DNA from: CAZZBK01 sp964652155
GTDB lineage: Bacteria > Planctomycetota > Planctomycetia > Pirellulales > PNKZ01
NCBI GenBank assembly: GCA_964652155.1
Contig: CAZZBK010000067.1
Location: 1 to 31,539 of the forward strand
Length of the DNA: 31,539 nucleotides
Direction of reading: 5' to 3'
Positions 1 through 7,131 of this stretch are shown in pieces (position 1 is the first letter of the stretch; the number at the start of each line of letters is the position of its first letter). Made by a program: the position numbers and the translations under genes. The notes under the pieces are model-generated. The model was given only the letters and a program-made list of their open reading frames with translations. It did not search any database and had not been told where the DNA came from.

Positions 1-66
1 GCGGGAGTCGAACCCGCAACCCCCGCATTACGAATGCGGTGCTCTGCCAATTGAAGCTAGGCTGGC
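1..66 (-). tRNA. tRNA-Thr (anticodon CGT), partial at window edge
   Basis: Read on the minus strand, the sequence folds into a 5-bp anticodon stem (CCGCA/TGCGG) around the loop TTCGTAA, giving anticodon CGT (codon ACG, Thr). A 5-nt variable region and a perfect 5-bp T stem (GCGGG/CCCGC) with loop TTCGACT follow. The 3' acceptor strand lies outside the window. The 5' acceptor strand is inferred as positions 66-60. The D arm reads GCTTCAATTGGCAGAGC, one base longer than the usual GCTC-AATTGGCAGAGC, so the D stem would end in a T-G wobble and the usual A14 is displaced. This could be a natural variant, a decaying copy or a sequencing error. Confidence 0.8.
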
Positions 67-315
67 TTGCGAACTGCGCGTTGCCGAAACCTCGCAACTT
101 AGGGCAACTCCCCTGCGGCGTCAAGAGTTACGCCCAGGAAGTCGTGCTTGAGATCGGCCGATCGGTCGAACCCCTGGCATCGCTGCCCAGGGTGTCGGTG
201 CTGAGTTACTCTAGCTCGCGGTCGGCCGACATGCGGCGGCCCACCGCGGTTTGAGCTCCGCGGGGCCCCGTGACGAGCGGTCAAAATTGCCGCAACTCGT
301 TACCAGATAATAAAA

Positions 316-402
316 AAGGCTGTGGACGTGCCGGTCAACAGACAGGCAGGGCAAGGTGACCAGGGGCGTGAATCACCCAACCAAAATCGCGTCCACAGCC
401 TT
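316..402 (-). repeat. 13-bp inverted repeat with 61-nt interior, terminator- or small-RNA-like on minus strand
   Basis: AAGGCTGTGGACG at 316-328 is the exact reverse complement of 390-402. Read on the minus strand, the second arm runs straight into a T-rich tract (positions 317-311, TTTTTT then ATTA), which is the layout of an intrinsic terminator or the 3' end of a small RNA. The 61-nt interior is long for a simple terminator. It could equally be a small palindromic mobile repeat with terminal inverted repeats. Nothing in the interior is recognisable. Confidence 0.5.
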
Positions 403-510
403 GGGGCTAGTCGATCGGCTCAGCGTGTCGCGCGCCCACAACCGGGCTCGCGTGGCTTGATCTAAAGCAGACCGCGTGCCAAGCCGTGCTCAAATGGCGT
501 ATTTAGACAA

Positions 511-549
511 GTAAATTTACATAAGGCATTAAATAAAAATGACTTATGT
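511..549. repeat. AT-rich palindromes (possible regulatory or promoter region)
   Basis: GTAAATTTAC at 511-520 is a perfect 10-bp palindrome. It is followed by ACATAAG (519-525) pairing with CTTATGT (543-549) across an AT-rich 17-nt loop. This is the most AT-rich stretch of the left intergenic region. No neighbouring gene lies close enough to assign it as an operator. Confidence 0.4.
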
Positions 550-564
550 CGTTTTTAATCTGGT

Positions 565-578
565 CGCGGTCGACCGCG
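565..578. repeat. 14-bp perfect GC palindrome
   Basis: CGCGGTCGACCGCG is fully self-complementary. It sits about 235 bp upstream of kdsA. It could be a protein-binding dyad or chance in GC-rich DNA. No second copy was noticed in the window. Confidence 0.35.
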
Positions 579-645
579 GTGTGGATCCGAGCATGTGAGC
601 TGTTTGAGGCGTGTGTTCGATTCTGATGATCGATCCTGCCGCTAA

Positions 646-675
646 TTGACGCCCGCCGTGGGACGGCTCTATGTT
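646..675 (+). promoter_or_regulatory. Weak sigma70-like promoter candidate upstream of kdsA
   Basis: TTGACG (646-651) and TATGTT (670-675) are separated by 18 nt, about 137 bp before the kdsA start codon. The match is five of six for the -35 box and four of six for the -10 box. Such matches occur by chance, so this is only a candidate. Confidence 0.25.
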
Positions 676-811
676 GACCATTCGAGCTCCACTCCGCAGT
701 GCTGTCGGTCGACGGTTTTTGAGCCCCGACGGGTCAACCAACCGGCCAGACGGTGCGTAGTGTAAGCACGCTGCCGCATCCGTCGCACCAACCCCGCGCG
801 CTCCGTCTGAC

Positions 812-1663
812 ATGGCACACCCCGAACGTCGGCCCAACTTGCCTGCCTCGATCGGTCCGCATCGCTGCGGTCGAGGCGCGCCGCTATTGTTCATCGCGGG
901 CCCCTGTGTGATCGAGAGCGAAGCGCTTACGTTGCGGATCGCCGAATCGCTGCGCGCGATGGCCGATCGGCTGGGCATCCAACTCATCTTCAAGGCCTCG
1001 TTCGACAAGGCCAATCGCACCAGCGCGGCGGCGTTTCGCGGGGCCGGACTCGAGGCCGGTCTGGCCGTGCTCTCCAAGGTCAAAGCGGCGACCGGGCTCT
1101 GTGTGACCACCGACATTCACGAGTCGTATCAGGCCGCGCCGGCCGGCGAGGTTTGCGATCTGTTGCAGATTCCCGCCTTTCTGGCGCGACAGACCGACTT
1201 GCTGTTGGCGGCGGCGGCCACCGAGCGCGCGGTGCATGTGAAGAAGGGGCAGTTCATGGCCCCGCTCGATATGAAGTACGTTGTCGACAAACTCACGGCG
1301 GCCGCTTGCCAGAACATCTTGCTCTGCGAGCGCGGCACGTTCTTTGGCTACGGCCGGCTCGTCAACGATTTCCGCAGCATTGGGCTGATGCAGTCCCTCG
1401 GCGTGCCGGTGATCTACGACGCCACGCACAGCGTGCAGGAGCCCGGCGGCTTGGGTGGCGCGACGGGCGGCAATCGCGCGCTGGTCGAGCCGCTGGCGCG
1501 GGCTGCCACGGTGGTCGGGGCCGACGGCCTGTTCTTCGAAACCCATCCGGATCCCGATCGTTCTCCCAGCGATGGTCCCAACATGGTGCCGCTCGACGAG
1601 TTCGAGCGCCTCGTGCAGCGGATCCTAGCGTTACGCGCCACGGTGGAGTCTTTCGATTCATGA
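812..1663 (+). CDS. kdsA: 2-dehydro-3-deoxyphosphooctonate aldolase (KDO-8-phosphate synthase), metal-dependent type
   Basis: Condenses phosphoenolpyruvate with D-arabinose 5-phosphate to KDO-8-phosphate, the committed cytosolic step toward KDO of the lipopolysaccharide inner core. The 283-residue product carries the family signatures AGPCVIES (29-36), KASFDKANRTS (61-71) and LPAFLARQTDL-like IPAFLARQTDL (120-130). The metal ligands known from the Aquifex enzyme (Cys11, His185, Glu222, Asp233) align at a constant offset of 21 to Cys32, His206, Glu243 and Asp254. This places it in the metal-dependent class rather than the E. coli class, which has Asn at the Cys position. The start is the only ATG available; no Shine-Dalgarno sequence is evident, and the N-terminus is about 21 residues longer than in Aquifex, so a downstream TTG (839) is possible. 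Its stop overlaps the next start as ATGA, so the two genes are probably co-transcribed. Confidence 0.95.
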   Translation: MAHPERRPNLPASIGPHRCGRGAPLLFIAGPCVIESEALTLRIAESLRAMADRLGIQLIFKASFDKANRTSAAAFRGAGLEAGLAVLSKVKAATGLCVTTDIHESYQAAPAGEVCDLLQIPAFLARQTDLLLAAAATERAVHVKKGQFMAPLDMKYVVDKLTAAACQNILLCERGTFFGYGRLVNDFRSIGLMQSLGVPVIYDATHSVQEPGGLGGATGGNRALVEPLARAATVVGADGLFFETHPDPDRSPSDGPNMVPLDEFERLVQRILALRATVESFDS

Positions 1664-3210
1664 ACGAGTCTCCCCTCGCCAGCGTCGAGTCGGTCACGCA
1701 CCAGGCCTGGTTCCGGCTCTGGATCATCGGGACCGGCGCGCTCTTGGCCGTGCTCGAGTTGTCGCTGCTCGTCGGCTGCCAGCGGTCGATCGATGCCTCG
1801 GCCGAACTCGATCGTCGGCAGCGCGCCCATCAGTCGTCGCTCGTCGAGAAGCTGTTCGACAATGCGTTGGGCTTGCTCGACGACCCCGAGCAGATCACGT
1901 CGCGTGAGTTGCTTGCCGACGTCGTGAATCGTTTGAACCAATGGGTCGAGAGCCGCGAGCATTTGCCCGACTGGCGACGCGACCCGCTCTTGGCAACGTT
2001 GCCCGAAGCACTGCAAAAGTCCGCGGCGATTCAATCGCTGGATCAGCTCAAGTTCATCTCGGGCGATGGCTGGGCGCTGCAAGAGGCGCAGTGGCTGCGT
2101 GACACGGCGCGGCATGTGGCGCAGGGGCACAAGACCGACGCGGACAAAGCCCTGGCGTTGCTCGACTGGACGACGCGAAACATCGCGCTGCTCGATGAGT
2201 CGACCACGGACCGACCGCCGCGGCTCGCCTGGGAGGTGCTGATTCATGGGCGTGGCACGCTCGCCGAGCGGGTGTGGATTTTCTTGCTGCTTGCGCGACA
2301 ACAAGGCCTGAGCGCCGTCGTGCTGCTGCCCGAGTCCCAGCGCGAGGCGCCACGACAGGTCGGCATTTTCCTCGACGGGCAATTGGCCCTGTTCGATGTC
2401 GCGTTGGGGTTGCCTTTGCGTCGCGCCGACGGACAGGGCTTTGCCACGCTCGCCGACGTCGCCGCGAATGCCGAGTTGCTCCGGCAATGGAGCCTCGACG
2501 ATCACCCGTACCCGATCGAGGCCGCCGAGCTGCAACAGCTCACGCTGGGCGTTGAATCATCGCCGCAGTACTTCGCGGAGCGTTTTCGACATGTCGAGCT
2601 GCGGCTCTCGGGGGAGCAGCGGATGGTACTGTCCGCCGACGCCGCGGGGTGTGCCGCGCAGCTTAAAAAGCTGCCGCAGGTGAAGGCCGTCACGTTTTGG
2701 ACCCTCCCGCTCGAGCGGATCACGCGGCGGCAGCAAGCCTCGCGGGCCGAGATGACCAAGGTGCTCGACGAGTTGCGGCCGTATCATGAGCCGGCGCCGT
2801 TTTTGTGGACCGGTCGGGTATTGCAGCTGCGCGGGCAAGTGTTGGGTGAGGTCGGCGCGAGCCGGGCCTACCAATCGTCGCGCCCGGCCAAAGATCGGCT
2901 CGATCAACTCGAGCTTGGCAAGGTCGATCGCGATCGGATCGACTTTGCCAAGCAGCAAGCCACGTATTGGCTGGGGGTCATCGCGCTGGAGCGTGGCAAC
3001 CTGGACACGGCGCTCGAGTACCTCGACGAGCGGTACGCACGAATTTATCCCGCCAGCCCTTGGAAGCCGCATGCGCAATTTTTGCTGGCCGAGGTCTGGC
3101 TGCGTCAGGGCAAGCAGGCCGAGGCGATCGCCGCCTATCACCAGGTTGCTGGGTTGGAGCGCCCCGCCGCCCTGTTGCGGGCCCAAGCCGTGCAACGTTC
3201 AGCGCCCTGA
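1660..3210 (+). CDS. Lipoprotein with degenerate transglutaminase-like region and C-terminal TPR-like repeats
   Basis: A 516-residue protein whose ATG overlaps the kdsA stop codon (ATGA). Although the frame stays open upstream through kdsA, that part is antifunctional overlap, so 1660 is the natural start. Residues 18-40 form a hydrophobic segment ending in LVGC, a plausible lipobox with Cys40 as the lipidated residue, suggesting membrane anchoring on the outer face of the inner membrane or in the outer membrane. Residues about 160-260 (RGTLAERVWIFLLLARQQGL, then a FLDGQLALFDVALG stretch) resemble a transglutaminase-like core, but Leu stands where the catalytic Cys would be. Residues about 430-505 contain TPR-like helices (LGVIALERGNLDTALEYL and FLLAEVWLRQGKQAEAIAAY). 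No enzymatic role can be assigned. A scaffold or envelope-assembly role linked to KDO/LPS is only an inference from context. Confidence 0.85.
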   Translation: MNESPLASVESVTHQAWFRLWIIGTGALLAVLELSLLVGCQRSIDASAELDRRQRAHQSSLVEKLFDNALGLLDDPEQITSRELLADVVNRLNQWVESREHLPDWRRDPLLATLPEALQKSAAIQSLDQLKFISGDGWALQEAQWLRDTARHVAQGHKTDADKALALLDWTTRNIALLDESTTDRPPRLAWEVLIHGRGTLAERVWIFLLLARQQGLSAVVLLPESQREAPRQVGIFLDGQLALFDVALGLPLRRADGQGFATLADVAANAELLRQWSLDDHPYPIEAAELQQLTLGVESSPQYFAERFRHVELRLSGEQRMVLSADAAGCAAQLKKLPQVKAVTFWTLPLERITRRQQASRAEMTKVLDELRPYHEPAPFLWTGRVLQLRGQVLGEVGASRAYQSSRPAKDRLDQLELGKVDRDRIDFAKQQATYWLGVIALERGNLDTALEYLDERYARIYPASPWKPHAQFLLAEVWLRQGKQAEAIAAYHQVAGLERPAALLRAQAVQRSAP

Positions 3211-4434
3211 CGCCGCGATTGGTTCTGCGCCAGGCCGTTTTCGCGGGCCGTGCAGCCAGCCGCCGATGAACGAGTAACGCACGTAACGTTGGTAGGTGAC
3301 GAGTCCAATGGACACCGTCACCATAATCGCGAGCAGAAACTTGACGAGCGCGGGCCACTCGAGTTGATACAAGCGGATTTGCACCAAGGCGACGATCGGC
3401 AAGTGGATGAGATAAATCCAGTACGAGGCGTCGGCCAGATATCGCAGCGCGGGGCTCGGTCGATCGAACCGCTGCACGAAAGCGCCCAGGCAGCCCCAGA
3501 TCGAGCACCAAGCCGTCGCCGCCAAGCTCAGCGCGAGCCCAGCCGACAGCCGCGCGTCATCGGGCGCTGCCAAGGACCGGGGGAGCACCTGCCACAGTCC
3601 CCAGAACGCGAGCAGCGAGCACGCCAGGTTCAGCACCGCGCCGCGCGACAGCTCGCCCAAGCGATGCCGGTAGCCGTAGACCCATGCTCCCACGGCGAAA
3701 TAGCTGCCGTAGTACACCATCCGCCAGACATGCGGGACGAACGTGTTGTCATGCATCACGTAGGGCGAGGCGTCGTCGTACAACATGGCCGCGGTGGGCA
3801 ATGCGAACCACAGGCTCTTGAATCGTGACGACCAGAGCCAGTTCGAGGCGGGATGCGGGCCCGAGTGTCGCGGCGGCACGAGCGCCGTGTACGCCCAGTA
3901 CGCGACCGAGATCAGGTACAGGTCGAGCAGAAACCACAGATGGGCCGGGCCGGCGACGTTCGCTTGCAACGCGGGCGAGAACCGCAACCGCAGCACCTCA
4001 CGAATGGTGCACTGGCCGCTGAGCAGCCAGCCGAAGCACGACACATACATCATGATCGGCAGCACGATCACGCCTGCGGCGAGCGCCGGGATCAGCAGTC
4101 GCTGTGTGCGATGCCGCAGATAGCCCTGAGAGCCGTGCGACTCGCGCACCAGTCGCGAGAAAAATCCGGCGATCAGAAAAAAGAGCGGCAGCCGAAAGGC
4201 GTGCAGCCACCAGAAGAATGCGTCGAACCATGCACTGTGCGTTGAATCGAAGATGGGCCACAGCAGCTCGGGGACCCGGCCCTGCATGTAACTGACCGCG
4301 GCATGCAGGGCCACCCCCAGCAGCATGGCCACGCCGCGCAGCGCATCGAGCGCATGCACGCGCTGCGGCGAAGCGACCTGAGCCGCAGCGCTCGTCATGG
4401 GGGCCGCAGTCGAGGGGGGGGTGATTGCTGTCAT
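3199..4434 (-). CDS. Acyltransferase family 3 integral membrane protein (OafA/OpgC-like)
   Basis: A 411-residue multi-spanning membrane protein beginning, after a short Ala/Pro-rich tail, with HALDALRGVAMLLGVALHAAVSY (residues 28-49). This is the acyltransferase-3 signature with the conserved Arg33 and His44. About ten hydrophobic segments follow. Members transfer acyl groups (acetyl, succinyl) from the cytoplasmic side onto glycans such as O-antigen or periplasmic glucans. The WLHAFRLPLFFLIAGFF and ASYWIYLIHLPIV segments are typical of the OpgC branch. It converges on the preceding lipoprotein gene and overlaps its 3' end by 12 bp. Position next to kdsA suggests an envelope glycan substrate, but this is inferred from location only. 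The start is the first of two nearby ATGs (the other is 12 codons downstream). Confidence 0.88.
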   Translation of the reverse strand: MTAITPPSTAAPMTSAAAQVASPQRVHALDALRGVAMLLGVALHAAVSYMQGRVPELLWPIFDSTHSAWFDAFFWWLHAFRLPLFFLIAGFFSRLVRESHGSQGYLRHRTQRLLIPALAAGVIVLPIMMYVSCFGWLLSGQCTIREVLRLRFSPALQANVAGPAHLWFLLDLYLISVAYWAYTALVPPRHSGPHPASNWLWSSRFKSLWFALPTAAMLYDDASPYVMHDNTFVPHVWRMVYYGSYFAVGAWVYGYRHRLGELSRGAVLNLACSLLAFWGLWQVLPRSLAAPDDARLSAGLALSLAATAWCSIWGCLGAFVQRFDRPSPALRYLADASYWIYLIHLPIVALVQIRLYQLEWPALVKFLLAIMVTVSIGLVTYQRYVRYSFIGGWLHGPRKRPGAEPIAASGR

Positions 4435-4487
4435 GGGGCAAGTTTATCACACCCGATCGGTTCCGTTTGTGTGAGCGTCACCGTTGT

Positions 4488-4583
4488 GGGTGGCTGGCGG
4501 TTTGCGTCTGCAAACCCCGGCTCACTTCGAGGCGGTGTCACATGTCACTCGCCGGGGTTTGCTTCGCAAACCGCCAGCCACCC
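4488..4583. repeat. 96-bp hairpin repeat element, copy 1
   Basis: Outer arms GGGTGGCTGGCGGTTTGC (4488-4505) and its exact reverse complement (4566-4583) enclose inner arms GCAAACCCCGGC (4510-4521) and its reverse complement (4551-4562), with a 29-nt apical loop. This gives about 30 bp of stem with one small internal loop. The outer arm recurs, with one change, as the sequence flanking the assembly gap at 5737-5871, so this is a dispersed repeat family, not a one-off terminator. No T-tract follows on either strand. Confidence 0.8.
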
Positions 4584-4838
4584 GCCGCTCAATGGTGCCC
4601 TGGATGCCAGATCCTACGATTGACCAACTTTGAAGACGCTCACACGTTCCGTTTCACCTCTCGCAATCGTCTCACGTGTACCGCGCGTGCCTGCCGGGGC
4701 AAAGATCACTTGCGGGGGGAGCCACCTCGCCTTGACACTTCGACCACTTTGCATGAGAGTATCGCCGCGCGAGAAATCGGCTCGCTCACCGAGAGAAGCT
4801 GGCCGAACGACGTGAGAGAATTCATCGCCACGAGGTTC

Positions 4839-4933
4839 TAACGAGCGGGAGGCGTCAGCCTCCCGATGAGCTTGAATTGCCAGACCGTTGACGCATGCGA
4901 CCGTATCGGGGGCCTGACGACCCCTGCTCGTTA
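4839..4933. repeat. 95-bp palindromic element with internal hairpins
   Basis: TAACGAGC (4839-4846) and GCTCGTTA (4926-4933) form terminal inverted repeats. Inside, CGGGAGGC (4846-4853) pairs with GCCTCCCG (4858-4865) around a 4-nt loop, and a weaker GGGGGCCTGACGACCCC fold lies near 4910-4924. The layout suggests a small dispersed palindromic repeat. It ends about 50 bp before the methyltransferase start. Confidence 0.6.
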
Positions 4934-4974
4934 TTCGCCCCCCACAAGGTCGCTAGCTGCTAGCAGTTTACTCG

Positions 4975-4979
4975 AGGAG
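4975..4979 (+). promoter_or_regulatory. Ribosome binding site (AGGAG)
   Basis: AGGAG lies 7 nt before the ATG at 4987. It is one of the clearest Shine-Dalgarno sequences in the window and fixes this start. Confidence 0.7.
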
Positions 4980-4986
4980 TTCTGGG

Positions 4987-5631
4987 ATGCGTGACGGAGC
5001 GACGCTGGTCGTGGCACTGACCATCACCGTGTATTGGGTCAGCGTGGCCCTGATGGCTGTGTGGCGCTGGGCGCGTAAATATCCGGCCAGCGGACTGGTT
5101 CCCAAAACGCTCGCCGAGGGGGTCGTGTGGCCGTTGTGGACCGCGGTCATCGCGGCTTGGATCGTGCTGCCGTACCGCGCGTTGCGCTCGTCCCGTTATG
5201 GCCTGGCGCTGCCCGCGTGGGCCCGCGAGATCGCCGCCGTGCATGCGCTCCGCTGGTGCTTGGCTCTCATGGTGGTCGGGTGTTTGGTGTTGACCATCCG
5301 TTGTTGGTTGCGGATGGGTCGCAACTGGAGCGTGGTCGTGTTGCCCGGCGTGAAAACCGAACTCGTGACGAGCGGCCTGTTTGCCTGGGTCCGCCATCCG
5401 ATTTACGCGTTGAGCATTGCGATGATGGTCTGCACGGTGGGGGTGGTGCCGATTCCGGCCCTCGCCCTGACGGCGCTGTTGCATCTGGCGCTGATGCACT
5501 TCAAGGCCCGCAACGAAGAGCGGTTCATGCATGCGTTGCACGGGGGCAAGTATGCCGCGTACTGCGCGCGGACCGGTCGCTTTGTGCCTCGGCTGCGCAT
5601 GACCGCCGACGAGTCGATGGCCCACGTCTGA
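4987..5631 (+). CDS. Isoprenylcysteine carboxyl methyltransferase (ICMT/PEMT)-family membrane methyltransferase
   Basis: A 214-residue protein with about four to five hydrophobic segments and the C-terminal signature of the ICMT/phospholipid methyltransferase fold. The signature comprises MGRNWSVVV (about 112-120), SGLFAWVRHPIYALSI (132-147) with the conserved Arg-His-Pro, and KARNEERFMHALHGGKYAAYC near 178-198 with the double Glu. Together these bind S-adenosylmethionine at the membrane face. Bacterial members methylate unknown lipophilic or small substrates; true prenyl-cysteine substrates are not expected here. The gene stands alone between repeat elements, so context gives no substrate. 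The start is supported by an AGGAG site. Confidence 0.82.
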   Translation: MRDGATLVVALTITVYWVSVALMAVWRWARKYPASGLVPKTLAEGVVWPLWTAVIAAWIVLPYRALRSSRYGLALPAWAREIAAVHALRWCLALMVVGCLVLTIRCWLRMGRNWSVVVLPGVKTELVTSGLFAWVRHPIYALSIAMMVCTVGVVPIPALALTALLHLALMHFKARNEERFMHALHGGKYAAYCARTGRFVPRLRMTADESMAHV

Positions 5632-6024
5632 GCGACCATCGTCAAACCGAATCGCGCGGGGGGGACAGTCCCCGTCGGTGTGCGCGTCTCGAAAGTTCGT
5701 GCTGAATCGCCGCGGTCGAAGCGAGATGATCCGCAAGGGTGGCTGGCGTTTTGCNNNNNNNNNNNNNNNNNNNNNNNNNNNNNNNNNNNNNNNNNNNNNN
5801 NNNNNNNNNNNNNNNNNNNNNNNNNNNNNNNNNNNNNNNNNNNNNNNNNNNNNNCAAAACGCCAGCCACCCACAACCGTGATGCGCTCGCGCCGCCTCGC
5901 CCGACAGGGCTGCTTCATGCCACGCCCTTCGATCCAGAACAGGATTGATTCGCGATGCGCGGTGAGTGACAATCAGGGGATCGCTCGACCGACCCCTCAC
6001 CGGCCACACTTGGAGTTACCGCTC
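5632..6024. other. Intergenic region interrupted by assembly gap
   Basis: Apart from the 100-N gap (5755-5854) and its flanking inverted repeat, I see no gene or clear regulatory signal. Any open frame reading through the N block is an artefact, since the gap length is unknown. Confidence 0.6.
5737..5871. repeat. Hairpin repeat element, copy 2, interior replaced by a 100-N gap
   Basis: GGGTGGCTGGCGTTTTG (5737-5753) is the exact reverse complement of 5855-5871. Between them lie exactly 100 Ns (5755-5854), the usual placeholder for a gap of unknown length. The arms differ from the 4488-4583 element by a single base in the core (GCGTTTTG against GCGGTTTG). On the minus strand the right arm is preceded by GTTGTGGG, as copy 1 is on the plus strand. 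The copies therefore share the family sequence GTTGTGGGTGGCTGGCG, and copy 2 is probably in the opposite orientation. Confidence 0.75.
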
Positions 6025-6927
6025 ATGACCGCCACCCGACGCCAGTTCTTGCAAACCGCCTCGATCGCCGTCGCGGGTCTGACGGGGCTCAACCGCTCGG
6101 CCCGGGCCATCGAGCCGATCGCGCGGGGCGGCAAGGCCAAGTTCAAATTCTCGCTCGCCGCCTACAGCTACCGTAGTCTTCTGAGCGGACCGAACAAGTC
6201 GCTCGACCTGGAAGACTTTATCGACGACTGCGCGCGTTTCGGCCTCGAAGGGACTGAGCTCACCAGCTATTACTTTCCCAAGGAAATCTCGCACGAGTAC
6301 CTGACGCACATCAAGCAAGAGTGTTTCGTGCAAGGGCTCGACATCTCGGGCACCGCGGTGGGCAACGACCTGTGCCTGTCCAAGGGTGAAAAGCGCGACG
6401 CGCAGATCGAGTTGGTCAAGACCTGGATCGATCACAGCGACACGCTCGGCGTGCCGGTCATTCGCATCTTCTCGGGCAGGGCTGGCAAAGACCAGACCGT
6501 CGAGCAGGCGCACAAGCTCGCCGTCGAAGGGATCGAAGAGTGCTGCGATTATGCCCGCGATCACGGCGTGTACCTGGCGCTGGAAAATCACGGCGGCCTC
6601 ACCGAGAACGTCGACGACATGCTCAAGCTGATCCGCGACGTGAAGAGCCCTTGGTTCGGCGTGAACGTCGACACGGGCAACTTCCATAGCGCGACGGCCT
6701 ACGACGACCTGGCCAAGATCGCCCCCTACGCGATCAACGTGCAGATCAAGGTCGTGATGAAGCCCAAGAACAGCGCGGCCGAACCGGCCGACTTCAAGCG
6801 GCTGGCCAAGATCATGCGCGAGGTCGGCTATCAGGGGTACATCGTGCTCGAATTCGAAGAAGCCGGCGACCCGCGCATCGAGTGCCCTCGCTACCTGAGC
6901 CAGTTGCGCGAGGCGTTTGTGTCGTAG
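6025..6927 (+). CDS. Tat-exported sugar phosphate isomerase/epimerase (xylose-isomerase-like TIM barrel)
   Basis: A 300-residue protein. The N-terminus has a twin-arginine motif (TRRQFLQ, residues 4-10) followed by a hydrophobic stretch ending near ARA, so export of the folded protein to the periplasm is expected. The rest matches the AP-endonuclease-2/xylose-isomerase-like TIM barrel: FGLEGTELTSYYFP early, GVYLALENHGG in the middle and VNVDTGNFHSA then IVLEFEEAGDP near the end, which supply the usual metal-binding Glu/Asp/His residues. Such proteins are numerous in planctomycetes and are thought to act on sugars or polyols; the substrate here is unknown. The start was chosen at ATG 6025 because the Tat signal begins there and GGAG lies 9 nt upstream; upstream sequence contains the assembly gap. 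Confidence 0.88.
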   Translation: MTATRRQFLQTASIAVAGLTGLNRSARAIEPIARGGKAKFKFSLAAYSYRSLLSGPNKSLDLEDFIDDCARFGLEGTELTSYYFPKEISHEYLTHIKQECFVQGLDISGTAVGNDLCLSKGEKRDAQIELVKTWIDHSDTLGVPVIRIFSGRAGKDQTVEQAHKLAVEGIEECCDYARDHGVYLALENHGGLTENVDDMLKLIRDVKSPWFGVNVDTGNFHSATAYDDLAKIAPYAINVQIKVVMKPKNSAAEPADFKRLAKIMREVGYQGYIVLEFEEAGDPRIECPRYLSQLREAFVS

Positions 6928-6990
6928 AGTGAGGGGCGTGGGGTGAGGGGTGAGAGTAGAACGCTAGCGCGTTGTGATCGGCTTGTAGAA

Positions 6991-7004
6991 TGCACGCGCG
7001 TGCA
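6991..7004. repeat. 14-bp perfect palindrome TGCACGCGCGTGCA
   Basis: A self-complementary sequence in the 204-bp spacer between the Tat isomerase-like gene and the small secreted peptide. It could be a binding dyad for regulation of the downstream small gene or a chance GC palindrome. Confidence 0.3.
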
Positions 7005-7131
7005 GTGCCAGCGGTGTCAGCATGACCCGACGGGGAGCACCGACTGCCCTTGACGCTCGGGCGGCGTTTGCCTAACGTCCGCACCCGCTCTTGTTCTGCC
7101 GGTCTCCTGTTTTTGTCCGAGGTACGCGCCG

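Larger units (their letters stand above)
67..811. other. Long intergenic region without a convincing gene
   Basis: About 745 bp separate the tRNA from kdsA. I see no open frame with recognisable protein content. The region holds a long-range inverted repeat (316-402), an AT-rich stretch with short palindromes (about 500-560), a 14-bp GC palindrome (565-578) and one weak sigma70-like promoter candidate (646-675). These are listed separately. Confidence 0.6.
4435..4986. other. Intergenic region with two palindromic elements
   Basis: This 552-bp spacer carries the hairpin repeat at 4488-4583 and a second palindromic element at 4839-4933. The stretch between them (about 4590-4838) shows no recognisable gene, and a frame that runs across the first repeat has no protein-like composition. 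Confidence 0.6.

Noticed and set aside
1414..2535. Long open frame (over 370 codons) antisense to the lipoprotein gene
   Set aside because: High-GC codon bias leaves antisense frames open. The plus-strand protein has a lipobox and TPR-like helices, while the antisense product has no recognisable domains.
4732..4762. TTGACA with GAGTAT as a promoter for the membrane methyltransferase
   Set aside because: Spacing is 19 nt and the -10 match is poor. The methyltransferase starts over 220 bp downstream beyond another palindrome.
4425..4841. Open frame of 138 codons in the repeat-rich spacer
   Set aside because: It crosses the palindromic repeat and has no protein-like composition or ribosome binding site.
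4957..4966. CTGCTAGCAG palindrome, also at 22375-22384
   Set aside because: Two 10-bp palindromes with no shared flanking sequence can occur by chance, so I do not claim an operator.
5680..6024. Upstream extension of the Tat isomerase-like gene through the N block
   Set aside because: The N run has unknown length, so frame continuity is meaningless, and the Tat signal begins at 6025.
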